Shown: positions 25,693 to 34,773 of the stretch, piece by piece
Layout of the letters: each line of letters begins with the position of its first letter
Numbering within the stretch: position 1 is the first letter of the stretch
IMG/VR virus record: IMGVR_UViG_3300023174_002543
Coordinates: 303,105-367,104 of that record
DNA length: 64,000 nucleotides
Reading direction: 5' to 3' (one strand)
From: a virus
Program-made: the position numbers and the translations under genes
Notes under the pieces: model-generated
The model's input: only the letters and a program-made list of their open reading frames with translations
What the model was told of the DNA's origin: nothing
The model's database searches: none

Positions 25693-26257
25693 ATTTCTTT
25701 ATATCTTCTTCAGTAATTAAGTTAGCCAGTGTTTTGATATCACTGTATTTTAGATTAGGATAAGTCTTTGCTAAAAAATGCATCTTTTTGTGTTCCAAGA
25801 CATATGCCTCGCTTATTGCCATGATATCATCAGAACTATATTTAGGATATATCTTAGTAAAGTAATCAATGATATCACTAATCTTTGCATTGTCACGCAA
25901 ACTAGTAACACCTATTTTAAGATGGGGTATCCACTGGTGATATTGTTTGCCTGCACCTAGACTTGCAGCACAAAACATTAACCACTGTAGTTTAGGATGA
26001 CGTTGTACGTGTTCATTAAACAAATGTTTGTTTACTGCACCATCAGTAGACATTACATAAAATCCTTGCACATCACTTGAACTTTTTACTGTGCTTACCC
26101 AATGTGTCATCATATAGGGTACAAACTTTTTCTTTTGTTCTTCACTTAGTCTGTCATAGTAGCCATAGTCTTTTTTATCAATAGCCAACAATGTTTCAAA
26201 CAAGTCTAAGTCTTGCTTTTGAAACTTTTCATCAACTGATACTTTTTCTTTTGCCAT
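25670..26257 (-). CDS. 62: Possible clamp-loader small subunit (gp62-like)
   Basis: A 195-residue helical protein. FVPYMMTHWVSTV and the following LQWLMFCAASLGAGKQYHQWI segment resemble gp62, which joins gp44 to load the sliding clamp (for T4: RGKRYGKWAK in the matching place). No gp44 or gp45 is in this window, so the assignment rests on weak similarity and its location in the replication block. The start overlaps the upstream stop. Confidence 0.5.
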   Translation of the reverse strand: MAKEKVSVDEKFQKQDLDLFETLLAIDKKDYGYYDRLSEEQKKKFVPYMMTHWVSTVKSSSDVQGFYVMSTDGAVNKHLFNEHVQRHPKLQWLMFCAASLGAGKQYHQWIPHLKIGVTSLRDNAKISDIIDYFTKIYPKYSSDDIMAISEAYVLEHKKMHFLAKTYPNLKYSDIKTLANLITEEDIKKYEKESGN

Positions 26258-26760
26258 TAGAATGCCTGATTATAATCTACAATTTCACAATTACGACTAA
26301 TCTCTTTTACAAAATAAACACATCTAGGTTTAGGACCATCATCAAGTGGAATACATAAGAATTGACCATTCTTCAATCTAGGTGCATACCAAGTTACATC
26401 ATGGTATATGTTTACAATCTCAATATCTAAGAAACTGGGTCTAAATGCACTAAGTGGATTAAACTCAAATACTTTAAATCCCCTATCATTGATACTAGTA
26501 AGAGGCAATGTTTCTAAGTCACCTATTTCAGGTTCTCCGATTAACACTTGCCAATCAATTGGCATCTTAATTGTTCTATCACCAATCTTCAATACTAGGG
26601 CCGGACTATTAAAACTCTCTAAGAAGATTAACGGTATGTAATGGTAATCAACGTTAGTAGGATTACTGTTATCAAGTATTGCAAATCGTAAATCATCTAT
26701 TTCCTCTGGCAAGGTTTCTAGGTTGTAAAATTCGTTGTTTTCTAAATTCAATATACGCAT
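26257..26760 (-). CDS. Conserved T4-like phage protein, 167 residues
   Basis: Contains PIDWQVLIGEPEIGDLE and FNPLSAFRPSFLDIEI followed by HDVTWYAPRLKNGQFL, typical of a conserved, uncharacterised protein near uvsW or clamp-loader genes in T4-like phages. A perfect sigma-70 promoter has its -10 only six bases before ATG 26760 with no ribosome binding site, so the early transcript would be nearly leaderless. Confidence 0.65.
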   Translation of the reverse strand: MRILNLENNEFYNLETLPEEIDDLRFAILDNSNPTNVDYHYIPLIFLESFNSPALVLKIGDRTIKMPIDWQVLIGEPEIGDLETLPLTSINDRGFKVFEFNPLSAFRPSFLDIEIVNIYHDVTWYAPRLKNGQFLCIPLDDGPKPRCVYFVKEISRNCEIVDYNQAF

Positions 26761-26766
26761 GTTGCT

Positions 26767-26795
26767 ATTATAACACTTTCTTATTTGTATGTCAA
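26767..26795 (-). promoter_or_regulatory. Sigma-70 (early) promoter
   Basis: TTGACA, 17 bases, TATAAT: perfect consensus, close to the start codon; heads the gp62-like operon. Confidence 0.8.
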
Positions 26796-28238
26796 TTTTT
26801 CTACGTCAAACGGGTAGTTTGCTTCTTTGTAGAATGCTTTGCGCTGGGTCAAATGACGTTTAGCAAACTTGCATGTACTCGTCATATCCCAGATTTGGAC
26901 AAAGTCTTTGTCTTCCGCTTTCCTAATACCTCGCCCAATAGATTGTATAACCCTAACAAAACTCTTTCCGGGCTCAACAAGAACAAGATTGAAGATCCTA
27001 GGAATATTAATACCCACAGCGGCCACACCATAAGTCGCCACAATAATCTTCCCAGTACTTGTAGCAATTTCGTCATATTCTTCTTTCCTTTCTGTTAATT
27101 TTGTCTCACCTGATATGAACACACTATCGGGTAATCTGTTTACTAATTCTCTACCTGCATTAACTCTGTCAACTAGAATCAATGTATTACCTGTTTCTTT
27201 AATCTCTAAAATCTTTTGTGCAATAGCATCTAATCTATAAGTATCTTCCAATAAATGTTTTAATTCACTTTGGTAATTAGTAAATTCTACATCGTCTTTA
27301 AGTTGCAATATCTTAACATGACACTGTGCTAACACACCCTTTTCTTGCAATTCACTTGCACTTAACTTGCTGATTACAGGACCAAGCGAAACATACAATG
27401 ATTGTGCTTCAAAAATTGCTTTAGGTATTGTCCCAGTCAGTCCCCAACGAATTGGAATATGACTCATCACACCAGTCAATAGTTCTTTCAATACGTCAGC
27501 CTTAGCCATATGCACTTCATCAACCATGATACAAACAACACCTTCAATAAATTCACCTATTGATACTTCAGCGTTACCTGACTTAGTATTCTTCAACATG
27601 TTACCTAGGCTTTGCCATGTACATATTGTATGTGTTTTGCCATACTCTTTTCTATCACCAAAGTATACACCAACGTCTAAACCTAGATTAATATAATCGG
27701 CTTCAGTTTGTACAACTAAACTTTTGTTTGGTACAATAACAATACTACGACCATAATCTTGTACGCTATAACTCAATGCCGCAGTCATCAATGTCTTACC
27801 TGCACCAGTAGCAATTTCTTGTATAGACTGTGGATTAGCCAAGAACTCGTTAACTACCGTTAGTTGATAGTCACGAAACATAACAGGATCACCTGCTTTA
27901 GGATGACCTATAGGCCAACTATGTTTACTGAATGTATCTTCTTCAATTTGCTTAAAGTTGAAAACTGTACTGTATGTTCTTAGGTCGTCTAATTCGATAT
28001 CGTATCCTGCATTCTCGAGGAGGGGCAGAATTTCAGGAAGTAAATTTACATAAGTTGAACCACCTAGACTGAAATAACTGATTTTACCGTTCCAACGACC
28101 GAGTCGGACACTTGGCAGATATCTTGCCCCCGGCTTCTCATATTCGAATTTTTTCATCAATGCTTTGCGTTCAGGTAACTCTAATCCCTCAATCTTTACA
28201 TTGACTTCATCTTTGATAATTAATCTACACTGTTTCAT
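26781..28238 (-). CDS. uvsW: UvsW-type ATP-dependent helicase
   Basis: A 485-residue superfamily 2 helicase. Motif I ATGAGKTL is at residues 143-150, motif II is MVDEVHMA, motif III LTGTI, and motif VI QSIGRGIRK. T4 UvsW remodels branched DNA and R-loops and controls the switch from origin to recombination-dependent replication. It overlaps the next upstream gene by 14 bases. Confidence 0.92.
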   Translation of the reverse strand: MKQCRLIIKDEVNVKIEGLELPERKALMKKFEYEKPGARYLPSVRLGRWNGKISYFSLGGSTYVNLLPEILPLLENAGYDIELDDLRTYSTVFNFKQIEEDTFSKHSWPIGHPKAGDPVMFRDYQLTVVNEFLANPQSIQEIATGAGKTLMTAALSYSVQDYGRSIVIVPNKSLVVQTEADYINLGLDVGVYFGDRKEYGKTHTICTWQSLGNMLKNTKSGNAEVSIGEFIEGVVCIMVDEVHMAKADVLKELLTGVMSHIPIRWGLTGTIPKAIFEAQSLYVSLGPVISKLSASELQEKGVLAQCHVKILQLKDDVEFTNYQSELKHLLEDTYRLDAIAQKILEIKETGNTLILVDRVNAGRELVNRLPDSVFISGETKLTERKEEYDEIATSTGKIIVATYGVAAVGINIPRIFNLVLVEPGKSFVRVIQSIGRGIRKAEDKDFVQIWDMTSTCKFAKRHLTQRKAFYKEANYPFDVEKLTYK

Positions 28239-29274
28239 ACATTGATTTTACTTTTTGTGGTGCTTCACTGTTTACTAAATGCAGTATCTTATCAGTGAAG
28301 ATAATCGGTGTTGAATTTGTTCTCATATTGTTAGTTAGAAACACACTACACTTAGATTTTTTTATTTCGTCTATATCATACGATTGATACCTATCAACAA
28401 TCATTAAATTTATATGACTGTCCTTTAGGATATTGGTTAATTCAACTGTTATAAATTTATTAAAGTAAGCTGAATTGTACACTACAATTAATTCACATTC
28501 AATTTTCTGCAAGTATTCCACTAACTGTAGCATGTTATCCGATTCTAATGTCGGTTGCACTTCTATTGCAAAATTTATTATTTCTTTACTATAGGATAAA
28601 CTATTCACAACACTATCATCTATCACGATACCATATCTTACTAATTTAGTAAGTGAATATAATGTGATATCATCTAACAAATGATTGACTGCATTATACA
28701 AATGCTCATTTACTGCTATAAGATAGTACATTCCATTTATACAAACTAACGTAGGATTCCAATACTTGTATTTTTCGTAATCACACAAATAGTTAATAGT
28801 TTCCTGAATATCTTTGCTATAGTTAACTACACTAAAATTATTTTCGGTATGTTCTATAACATACTTTAATGTTTCCGCACAATACTCAGTATACCACAAT
28901 CTAGATTCTCTGTTCCATGTGATCGGAAACCTAGACTCCTTTAACCTTAGGATATAGTCCTTTTTATAGGGTGTTCTAATATTAATAATATCGTCATTAG
29001 TTGATATGTGCGCCTCTGTAAATTCCGGGCTACTGATAACAAGAGGACGTGTCCATGGAAGGTTGATTAGGTCCGTTGAAATTAATTCTTTTTTTGCAAA
29101 TTGTCTACTGTAACGTAGGATAATCTTGTCTAATAATTCATTCTGGTTAGTAGTTAACGGTTTGTTTATTTCGTAGATATTATTTAAAAACTTTTTATCG
29201 TAGGTTCCTAAACTAATATGATGTACTAGGTAATGTATTAATTGTTCTTTAGTTGTAGGCTTAGGCGCTTGCAT
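28225..29274 (-). CDS. Hypothetical protein upstream of uvsW, 349 residues
   Basis: An AT-rich gene. The stretch LRLKESRFPITWNRESRLWY resembles the F-x..RW..W pattern of HARP-like N-terminal domains in helicases, and the gene overlaps uvsW, so it may act with it. The C-terminal half looks like an alpha/beta fold without recognisable nucleotide-binding motifs. Preceded by TTGTAT-17-TATAAT. Confidence 0.5.
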   Translation of the reverse strand: MQAPKPTTKEQLIHYLVHHISLGTYDKKFLNNIYEINKPLTTNQNELLDKIILRYSRQFAKKELISTDLINLPWTRPLVISSPEFTEAHISTNDDIINIRTPYKKDYILRLKESRFPITWNRESRLWYTEYCAETLKYVIEHTENNFSVVNYSKDIQETINYLCDYEKYKYWNPTLVCINGMYYLIAVNEHLYNAVNHLLDDITLYSLTKLVRYGIVIDDSVVNSLSYSKEIINFAIEVQPTLESDNMLQLVEYLQKIECELIVVYNSAYFNKFITVELTNILKDSHINLMIVDRYQSYDIDEIKKSKCSVFLTNNMRTNSTPIIFTDKILHLVNSEAPQKVKSMYETV

Positions 29275-29280
29275 ACTATT

Positions 29281-29309
29281 ATTATATACTTATCAAGTTC
29301 AAAATACAA
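29281..29309 (-). promoter_or_regulatory. Sigma-70 (early) promoter
   Basis: TTGTAT, 17 bases, TATAAT, 6 bases before ATG 29274. Confidence 0.6.
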
Positions 29310-29319
29310 GCAGATAGGT

Positions 29320-29343
29320 AAAAAAAGGGGACACGAAGTCCCC
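29320..29343 (-). terminator. Rho-independent terminator
   Basis: GGGGAC/GTCCCC stem with a TTCGT loop and a seven-T tract on the minus strand, after the AAA ATPase gene. Confidence 0.88.
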
Positions 29344-29364
29344 TGAAAGTTCTATTAGAAGCCA

Positions 29365-30384
29365 TTACGTAGGCTTCACACACGTTGCTTTCGCAAACTC
29401 TCTCCAATTAGTTGGACTAATCTTAACCAAATCTGCAATTTTCAAACACATACGCAAACTGATTTCACGCAAGTTTGTTTTGTGTTCCCACATAAAATCA
29501 AAAATAGAATCAGCAACACCTTGCTCAAACTCATAACGTGCAAACAAATCACTATCACGGTGTACTTGTTTAATACGCAACATTTTGTCACGTTCGCTAT
29601 TGACTGTCAGGTCAAGATAGTGACAACGACTTTGCAATGCATCCAAGTGAGCCTTGATTTTATTACTACGCTTGTCGTTGAAATTCAAGTTTGTAATAAA
29701 GATTACAGAGCCGTTGAAATTGAAAGTATTAGGGATACCTTCTTCACGCAAAATACGTGAATCTTTGTTCCAACTAATACGACGGGTCTTACCTGAATCA
29801 AGCGCACCCTTGAGTACGTTCAATGCATCAGGGTCTTCCCACACATCACAATCGTCAAACACTAAAACATTTTTAGCATCAGAGTATTTGTACAATGTTG
29901 CAAACAAGCCAATACCTGACATAGCACCTTTTACGATATTGAATCGTGTTTTCTTGCCTGCAATTTTGTCAAACAAACTTGCCTTTTCCATTTGTTGTTC
30001 GACACCATAACTCTTACCTACACCCGGAGGGCCTGAAACAATCATAGCACGAATATCAGTATTGATACATGCCTTAGACATTTCATCTAAAATTGCAAAA
30101 CGTGATGCGATACGGTCCATTGCTTGTTCATCAGTTTCTACAGGTGTAGTAACTGGTGCTTGTGCTACTGTAGGTGTAGCATCACCTTCTACAAATTCGA
30201 TTTTATTCATATCTTCTACTAGCACACGCACCTCTCCAATGTTAATGTTAAACTGACCCTCATTCTTTACTGTCACAAACCCACCCTTAGCACCAACTTG
30301 GTAACCCTTGACAAGTGTAAACACTTGATTGTTTACTGCTTGTTTACGATACGAACCTGACACAATGCGAACTTTGCTAGACAT
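29365..30384 (-). CDS. AAA+ ATPase of T4-like phages
   Basis: A 339-residue protein. An N-terminal beta domain (about residues 1-60, FTLVKGYQVGAKGGFVTV) is joined by a Pro/Thr/Val linker to an AAA+ domain with Walker A GPPGVGKS and a Walker B-like VLVFDDCD. A sensor-like FITNLNF follows. It is a single-gene early unit with a perfect sigma-70 promoter and a strong terminator. Not gp44; the role is unknown. Confidence 0.75.
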   Translation of the reverse strand: MSSKVRIVSGSYRKQAVNNQVFTLVKGYQVGAKGGFVTVKNEGQFNINIGEVRVLVEDMNKIEFVEGDATPTVAQAPVTTPVETDEQAMDRIASRFAILDEMSKACINTDIRAMIVSGPPGVGKSYGVEQQMEKASLFDKIAGKKTRFNIVKGAMSGIGLFATLYKYSDAKNVLVFDDCDVWEDPDALNVLKGALDSGKTRRISWNKDSRILREEGIPNTFNFNGSVIFITNLNFNDKRSNKIKAHLDALQSRCHYLDLTVNSERDKMLRIKQVHRDSDLFARYEFEQGVADSIFDFMWEHKTNLREISLRMCLKIADLVKISPTNWREFAKATCVKPT

Positions 30385-30414
30385 TTAGACTCCTGTTAAT
30401 TAATCAATACAAGT

Positions 30415-30443
30415 ATTATACAACAATTTGGATTTATTGTCAA
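30415..30443 (-). promoter_or_regulatory. Sigma-70 (early) promoter
   Basis: TTGACA, 17 bases, TATAAT: perfect consensus. Confidence 0.85.
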
Positions 30444-30643
30444 ATATCGAATGCGTATTCACCCTGAATAGGACCACTGATACCAACCGTACCAAGACCA
30501 AATTCTTTGCTTAGTGTGTGATACACTTTGCGGGCTTCATTTTCATCACAGGCAACAAACAAGCAACCTGATGTAAAACTAGCAATGTTGTTTTTCTGCA
30601 ACACTTTAGCAACTAGTTTTAAAATCTCTTTTTCAGTAAGCAT
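30440..30643 (-). CDS. Small hypothetical protein, 67 residues
   Basis: ATG 30643 (MLTEKEIL) is chosen because AAAGGGG lies upstream. The sequence has SGCLFVACDENEARKVYHTL, suggesting a small alpha/beta fold. A sigma-70 promoter precedes it. Function unknown. Confidence 0.6.
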   Translation of the reverse strand: MLTEKEILKLVAKVLQKNNIASFTSGCLFVACDENEARKVYHTLSKEFGLGTVGISGPIQGEYAFDI

Positions 30644-30672
30644 TTGAACCCCTTTAATCAATCTATAAACAT

Positions 30673-30701
30673 AGTATAGCACAATGTCCATTTATTGTCA
30701 A
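30673..30701 (-). promoter_or_regulatory. Sigma-70 (early) promoter
   Basis: TTGACA, 17 bases, TATACT. Confidence 0.75.
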
Positions 30702-31567
30702 ATTTTGGCTAGTTTAAAATTCTTAATATTTAAGTATTCAAAATCATCCATGTGTTTGATAAAGGGGAATCCTGAAATTTGTAATACTTTTTTACTATTA
30801 AAAATATCATCCCATACATGCAATAGTGGATTCTTTGGTTCAAGTTGAATTAAAACAGGAGTACTACTTTTTCCCTCAAACCAATACTCCATAACTTTTA
30901 GTCTTTTATTATGTTTTTTTACGATAGTGATTGGTGACAACTCAAATACCGTTTGCTTTCCGTGAAGTTTTTCTAACTTAGCACCTTTAGGTCTATCCTC
31001 TAGTGATAATTTAATTTCTTCAATTTTCATATCATATTCATAAAACTCAGGTAGTCTATAAATGAGAGGTAATAATTCATCGGTAGCTTTATTAGTGTCA
31101 CCATGAATGTATGTGTTTAGGTCTTTTCTAAATGATGTTAACTTGTGACCCTTCAATGTTAGCACCATTATTTTTTTACTATAATAATCACGAATTACTC
31201 TTGCCAATTCTCTGTCATCATTATTAACACTATCAAACAATTTCTTATCTGTTAATTTAGAATATATAAACTCGGCAGGTGTAGTATCTCGTTGTCTTTT
31301 CCAAGCACAACTAACTGCCAATATGTCATCTTCAAATTCATATATTTCATATTTCTTATAGTGATTGTTATACAATAAATCATCTAATGATTGTGCATGG
31401 ATGCCACCGTATCCTGCACCACCGAGAGTGACATTATTCATTGTAACACTGGATTGAGACCAAGTACTTGGATTGGTATTACTAATTGATAGTGATGGAA
31501 TAGGTTGTATGTTCATTTGTTTACCTGTTATTTGAACCATGCCTCGACCTTTATACTTATAGGTCAT
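30698..31567 (-). CDS. Hypothetical protein downstream of uvsY, 289 residues
   Basis: ATG 31567 overlaps the UvsY stop as ATGA, indicating coupling. The sequence is Gly/Ser/Asn-rich at the N-terminus (LGGAGYGGI) then charged, with FIYSKLTDKKLFDS and DILAVSCAWKRQRD. No family recognised; a recombination or late DNA role is only suggested by context. Confidence 0.55.
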   Translation of the reverse strand: MTYKYKGRGMVQITGKQMNIQPIPSLSISNTNPSTWSQSSVTMNNVTLGGAGYGGIHAQSLDDLLYNNHYKKYEIYEFEDDILAVSCAWKRQRDTTPAEFIYSKLTDKKLFDSVNNDDRELARVIRDYYSKKIMVLTLKGHKLTSFRKDLNTYIHGDTNKATDELLPLIYRLPEFYEYDMKIEEIKLSLEDRPKGAKLEKLHGKQTVFELSPITIVKKHNKRLKVMEYWFEGKSSTPVLIQLEPKNPLLHVWDDIFNSKKVLQISGFPFIKHMDDFEYLNIKNFKLAKI

Positions 31568-32022
31568 AATGTTACATCTTCCATACCAGCAGTTCTTAAT
31601 CTGACGATATGGCCCATTTGCCATTGCTTGGCTTCAAGACCTTTCATAATGCCTAACCAACGATTACGTAGTAATGCAACTTCATTTATGATAGTCTCAA
31701 AGTCAACAACTTCTTGCTCACCGTCTACATACTTTTCAGCATCACGGCTAGTCAATACTCTATTATACGCTTCTAAATACTTTTGAAAATGCTTTCGGCG
31801 AATTTTCCGTAATTGAATATTAAGGTAATTTAATACCGCTTCAATTTCTTGTAGTTGGTTAAAACGATGTTCGGTGACACCCGGAATCCCTGCAATAAGT
31901 TTTTCAACATTGCCTGAAATCTTTACATCACTTTTGGCAGAAATTAATTCTGCCTCATAGTATGACATAAAATCGGGTATTACACTTAAGTCGTTACTTA
32001 CACGTGTATACCAATTAGTCAT
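31564..32022 (-). CDS. uvsY: Recombination mediator UvsY-like
   Basis: A 152-residue helical protein. LRKIRRKHFQKYLEAYNRVL and the C-terminal LLRNRWLGIMKGLEAKQWQMG resemble UvsY, which loads UvsX onto gp32-coated DNA. It lies one small gene downstream of uvsX. Similarity is to the family pattern, not strong identity. Confidence 0.65.
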   Translation of the reverse strand: MTNWYTRVSNDLSVIPDFMSYYEAELISAKSDVKISGNVEKLIAGIPGVTEHRFNQLQEIEAVLNYLNIQLRKIRRKHFQKYLEAYNRVLTSRDAEKYVDGEQEVVDFETIINEVALLRNRWLGIMKGLEAKQWQMGHIVRLRTAGMEDVTL

Positions 32023-32025
32023 TGA

Positions 32026-32280
32026 TTACCAATCCGAATCTTCGTCCGAATATTCGTCTTCTTCGTCTTCTTCGTAGTCTTCTTCTTGGAAATGTTGTTC
32101 GGCGTAGCCTTTCAAAGCCTTAGTGATATCTTTGTCTTTGAAGGCATCTTTGATATCATCAACTTCATAGTTACTATCCATTAGATAGTTGACCAATGTA
32201 TCTGCGGCCTCACTACGTTCATTCATATCGATATAGTCACGCAATGCATCCCAAACTTCTGTAATTACTAATAAACTCAT
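32026..32280 (-). CDS. Acidic small protein, 84 residues
   Basis: Ends in a run of acidic residues (EEDYEEDEEDEYSDEDSD). The N-terminal two thirds are helical. It overlaps uvsX as ATGA and precedes uvsY by 3 bases, so it is co-translated with both; the tail could mimic DNA or bind basic partners. Function unknown. Confidence 0.6.
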   Translation of the reverse strand: MSLLVITEVWDALRDYIDMNERSEAADTLVNYLMDSNYEVDDIKDAFKDKDITKALKGYAEQHFQEEDYEEDEEDEYSDEDSDW

Positions 32281-33341
32281 TCTGCAGGTTCTCCTTCTGA
32301 AGATGTACTTATCGTTGATTTTGATTTTGAAGTATACTCACTCATTACCTTGTCTAAACAACCGTCTTCATTAGACTCCCATGCTTTGCGAAATAATTTA
32401 ATAATCTCACCGTCATCGGTTGTATAACTTAAACGATTACCCTCTTTGGTTAGTATGCCTGCTTTTTCATACATATCAAGCAAACCACTGTATGGATTCA
32501 TACCTGTTGCATATGGAATCTTAATCTGTAGTGTTTCAAAAGGTTTAGCATAACGTGTTTTCATAATCTTACATGCGGCACGAATACCATTTACTTCTGA
32601 AACTTTATTACCATCCTCATCCTCTTTGAGTTTGAGTTTCTTCATAGCAACTACGATAGAACTTGCATAAACGAAACCTTGACCACCACTGATTTTATCA
32701 TCTGGATCAAACATATCTTGGCTTGCATACGTATGATTAGTAGCAACTAAACCTACATTCAAGCTGCCAAACATATTTACACAATTACGAACAAGTGCAG
32801 TAAGTGCTTTAGGCTTACGACCCATATCACCTTTCAAATCACCTGCATCAAACTGATTAACGTCTGTTGGGGTTAACAACATACCTAAACTATCTAATAC
32901 AAATAATACTTTAGGTCTTTCACCTTCTGCTAATGTTTTATAATCAGCGACAAATTTACTGATTGTCTTAGCTACATCATCAATCATAGCCATATTGAGT
33001 TTCAATAGTTTACTTTCGTCAGTATCTACACCCAATGCTTTTAGCCAGTCTTCATCCAAGGCATTTTCTGTATCAACCAAGATAACAAAGATTCCTTGTT
33101 GCTGTGCATGTCGGACAAGATTGCCTGAACATATATAACTTTTGCCTGAACCACTTTCACCAGCAAATACAGTGACCTTGCCCAAAGGAACGCCTTTGTT
33201 AAAATCACCACTGATAAGATAATTGAGTGCATAATTTCCTGTACTAACCCAGTCCGTAGGATCGTTATATCCGATACTGAGTCCCTCTATTGATTTTGTT
33301 ATTTCTTTTCTAAACTTACTAACGTCAAATGGTTTAACCAA
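32277..33341 (-). CDS. uvsX: Recombinase UvsX (RecA-like)
   Basis: A 354-residue RecA-family ATPase with Walker A GESGSGKS at residues 61-68, Walker B VLFVLDSLG, and the conserved Gln/His region LVATNHTYASQD. It performs strand exchange in recombination-dependent replication. The start overlaps the upstream stop by 8 bases. uvsY is in the same unit. Confidence 0.95.
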   Translation of the reverse strand: MVKPFDVSKFRKEITKSIEGLSIGYNDPTDWVSTGNYALNYLISGDFNKGVPLGKVTVFAGESGSGKSYICSGNLVRHAQQQGIFVILVDTENALDEDWLKALGVDTDESKLLKLNMAMIDDVAKTISKFVADYKTLAEGERPKVLFVLDSLGMLLTPTDVNQFDAGDLKGDMGRKPKALTALVRNCVNMFGSLNVGLVATNHTYASQDMFDPDDKISGGQGFVYASSIVVAMKKLKLKEDEDGNKVSEVNGIRAACKIMKTRYAKPFETLQIKIPYATGMNPYSGLLDMYEKAGILTKEGNRLSYTTDDGEIIKLFRKAWESNEDGCLDKVMSEYTSKSKSTISTSSEGEPAE

Positions 33342-33579
33342 TTTTATCCCCTAAATGTTTTCCTGTATGATACGTACTAAATGATTGTTTGTCAAGTAAG
33401 TCGGGGCATTTGTCTGCCAATGAATCCAATTCATAATCATTTGGATAGTGGCGTAATGCACCTCTTGCTCGGTCTCGAACTATACTCGGTACCCTTGGTG
33501 TCTTACCAGGGTCACATAGTTCCTCTAATAGTTTTTTACCTTGCTTGATGGCGCGGTATCTTTCGTCTGGTAGTGTCAT
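33334..33579 (-). CDS. BPSL0761-family protein, 81 residues
   Basis: ATG 33579 (MTLPDERYRAIKQGK) follows AAGGAG. TPRVPSIVRDRARGALRHYP is the family signature; such proteins are common in Proteobacteria and their phages and have no known role. It overlaps uvsX. Confidence 0.75.
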   Translation of the reverse strand: MTLPDERYRAIKQGKKLLEELCDPGKTPRVPSIVRDRARGALRHYPNDYELDSLADKCPDLLDKQSFSTYHTGKHLGDKIG

Positions 33580-33592
33580 ATTATACTCCTTA

Positions 33593-33617
33593 AAGAAGGG
33601 AACTGTTGTTCCCTTCA
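33593..33617 (-). terminator. Hairpin after gp32 (weak terminator)
   Basis: AAGGGAAC/GTTCCCTT stem with an AACA loop, followed by only a short T run. Probably limits read-through from the abundant gp32 mRNA into uvsX. Confidence 0.6.
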
Positions 33618-33626
33618 ACCTAGATA

Positions 33627-34619
33627 TTAGGCACTTGCGTTTTGCTTACGAGCACGAATCATTGCTAGAATGTCTTGTGTCTTGTCGCTAGACGCGGCTT
33701 GTGGTACTACTACTGGAGTTGATACTGCTTCTGGTTCATCTTCAGGAATAGACTCTGCTATGGGTGCTTTTGCGGGTGCGCTAGTTTCAGTAGTCGCTGT
33801 TGGTTGTGCCGCGGTTGCTCCTGCAGGTGCCTCTAATCCATAAGGACGATAGTATGCGCCCCAACGTTCATTGTCGTATGGGCGACCATCTACACTTGCT
33901 TCAAACATTTCTTTGATAATACGTAGTTCTGCCTCAGTTGGTTTCTTTGGCAAGAATTCAGTTAGGTTGAATAAACCATGACTATCAATAGCTGCTTGTT
34001 CTAATTCGGTCAATGCAGTTTCTTTACGTGCCCAGTTACTGGTCGAGTAATCTGCATAGCCACCTTTACTTGTTTTCTTAACGTTGAAGTCAAGACCACG
34101 TGTATAGTGTGTTGGAATTTCTTCCATCTCTGGATCCATGATACTTGCTTTGATAATAGCAAAGATTTGTGGACTGATTACAAATCTACGAATTGGATTC
34201 GAAGGAACTTTATCATCACCAATTGGGTTTTGACGAACAAAACCTTGGAATAGATAACTGCGTTTCTTCCAATACTTATTAGCCATTTCTTTTAATGACT
34301 CATCTTTGTACCAAGGACGAACCTCAGCAAGTACTGGACAATTCTCACCATACATTTCCATACATGGAACTTGTACTTGAACTTGTTTTACGTTTGGATC
34401 ACCCTTGACTCCATTGAATGGCAGTTTGATGATTTGACGTTCTACCCAAAAGAAAGTATTTGTACTGTTCGCATCTGGTAGGAAACGAATAGTAGCAGTC
34501 GTGCCTTCGTCCATATTCCAGTGTGGGTAAATTGAGTTGTCAGATTGCTGGCTGCTTGAACCAGTTGACTTGTTTTCTTGCGCTTGAATTCTAGCGCGGA
34601 TTTCTGCTAATGATGCCAT
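33627..34619 (-). CDS. 32: Single-stranded DNA-binding protein gp32
   Basis: A 330-residue protein. The N-terminus SLAEIRARIQ resembles the cooperativity domain, the core contains YPHWNMDEGTTATIRFLPD and a Cys pair (PCMEMYGENC), and the tail is Ala/Pro/Glu-rich. gp32 coats single-stranded DNA and organises replication and recombination proteins. A strong sigma-70 promoter and a late box both precede it. Confidence 0.93.
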   Translation of the reverse strand: MASLAEIRARIQAQENKSTGSSSQQSDNSIYPHWNMDEGTTATIRFLPDANSTNTFFWVERQIIKLPFNGVKGDPNVKQVQVQVPCMEMYGENCPVLAEVRPWYKDESLKEMANKYWKKRSYLFQGFVRQNPIGDDKVPSNPIRRFVISPQIFAIIKASIMDPEMEEIPTHYTRGLDFNVKKTSKGGYADYSTSNWARKETALTELEQAAIDSHGLFNLTEFLPKKPTEAELRIIKEMFEASVDGRPYDNERWGAYYRPYGLEAPAGATAAQPTATTETSAPAKAPIAESIPEDEPEAVSTPVVVPQAASSDKTQDILAMIRARKQNASA

Positions 34620-34699
34620 AATGTTTATATCCTTTTTTCATTAAGTTGGTCTTTGTTTTAATTGTCGCCACACATAATTATGTGACTAACATGTGATAG

Positions 34700-34727
34700 A
34701 GTATAACATACTTTTCTCTCATGTCAA
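34700..34727 (-). promoter_or_regulatory. Sigma-70 (early) promoter for gp32
   Basis: TTGACA, 16 bases, TATACT. Confidence 0.7.
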
Positions 34728-34730
34728 TAG

Positions 34731-34738
34731 TATTTATC
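34731..34738 (-). promoter_or_regulatory. Late promoter box GATAAATA for gp32
   Basis: Immediately upstream of the sigma-70 -35, giving gp32 both early and late expression. Confidence 0.55.
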
Positions 34739-34773
34739 ACCGTATAGGGCAAATATATGATGATTTATTGCGT

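Noticed and set aside
29365-30384. Clamp-loader large subunit gp44
   Set aside because: The AAA+ domain is present, but the N-terminal beta domain and sensor regions do not match gp44; left as an unassigned AAA+ ATPase.
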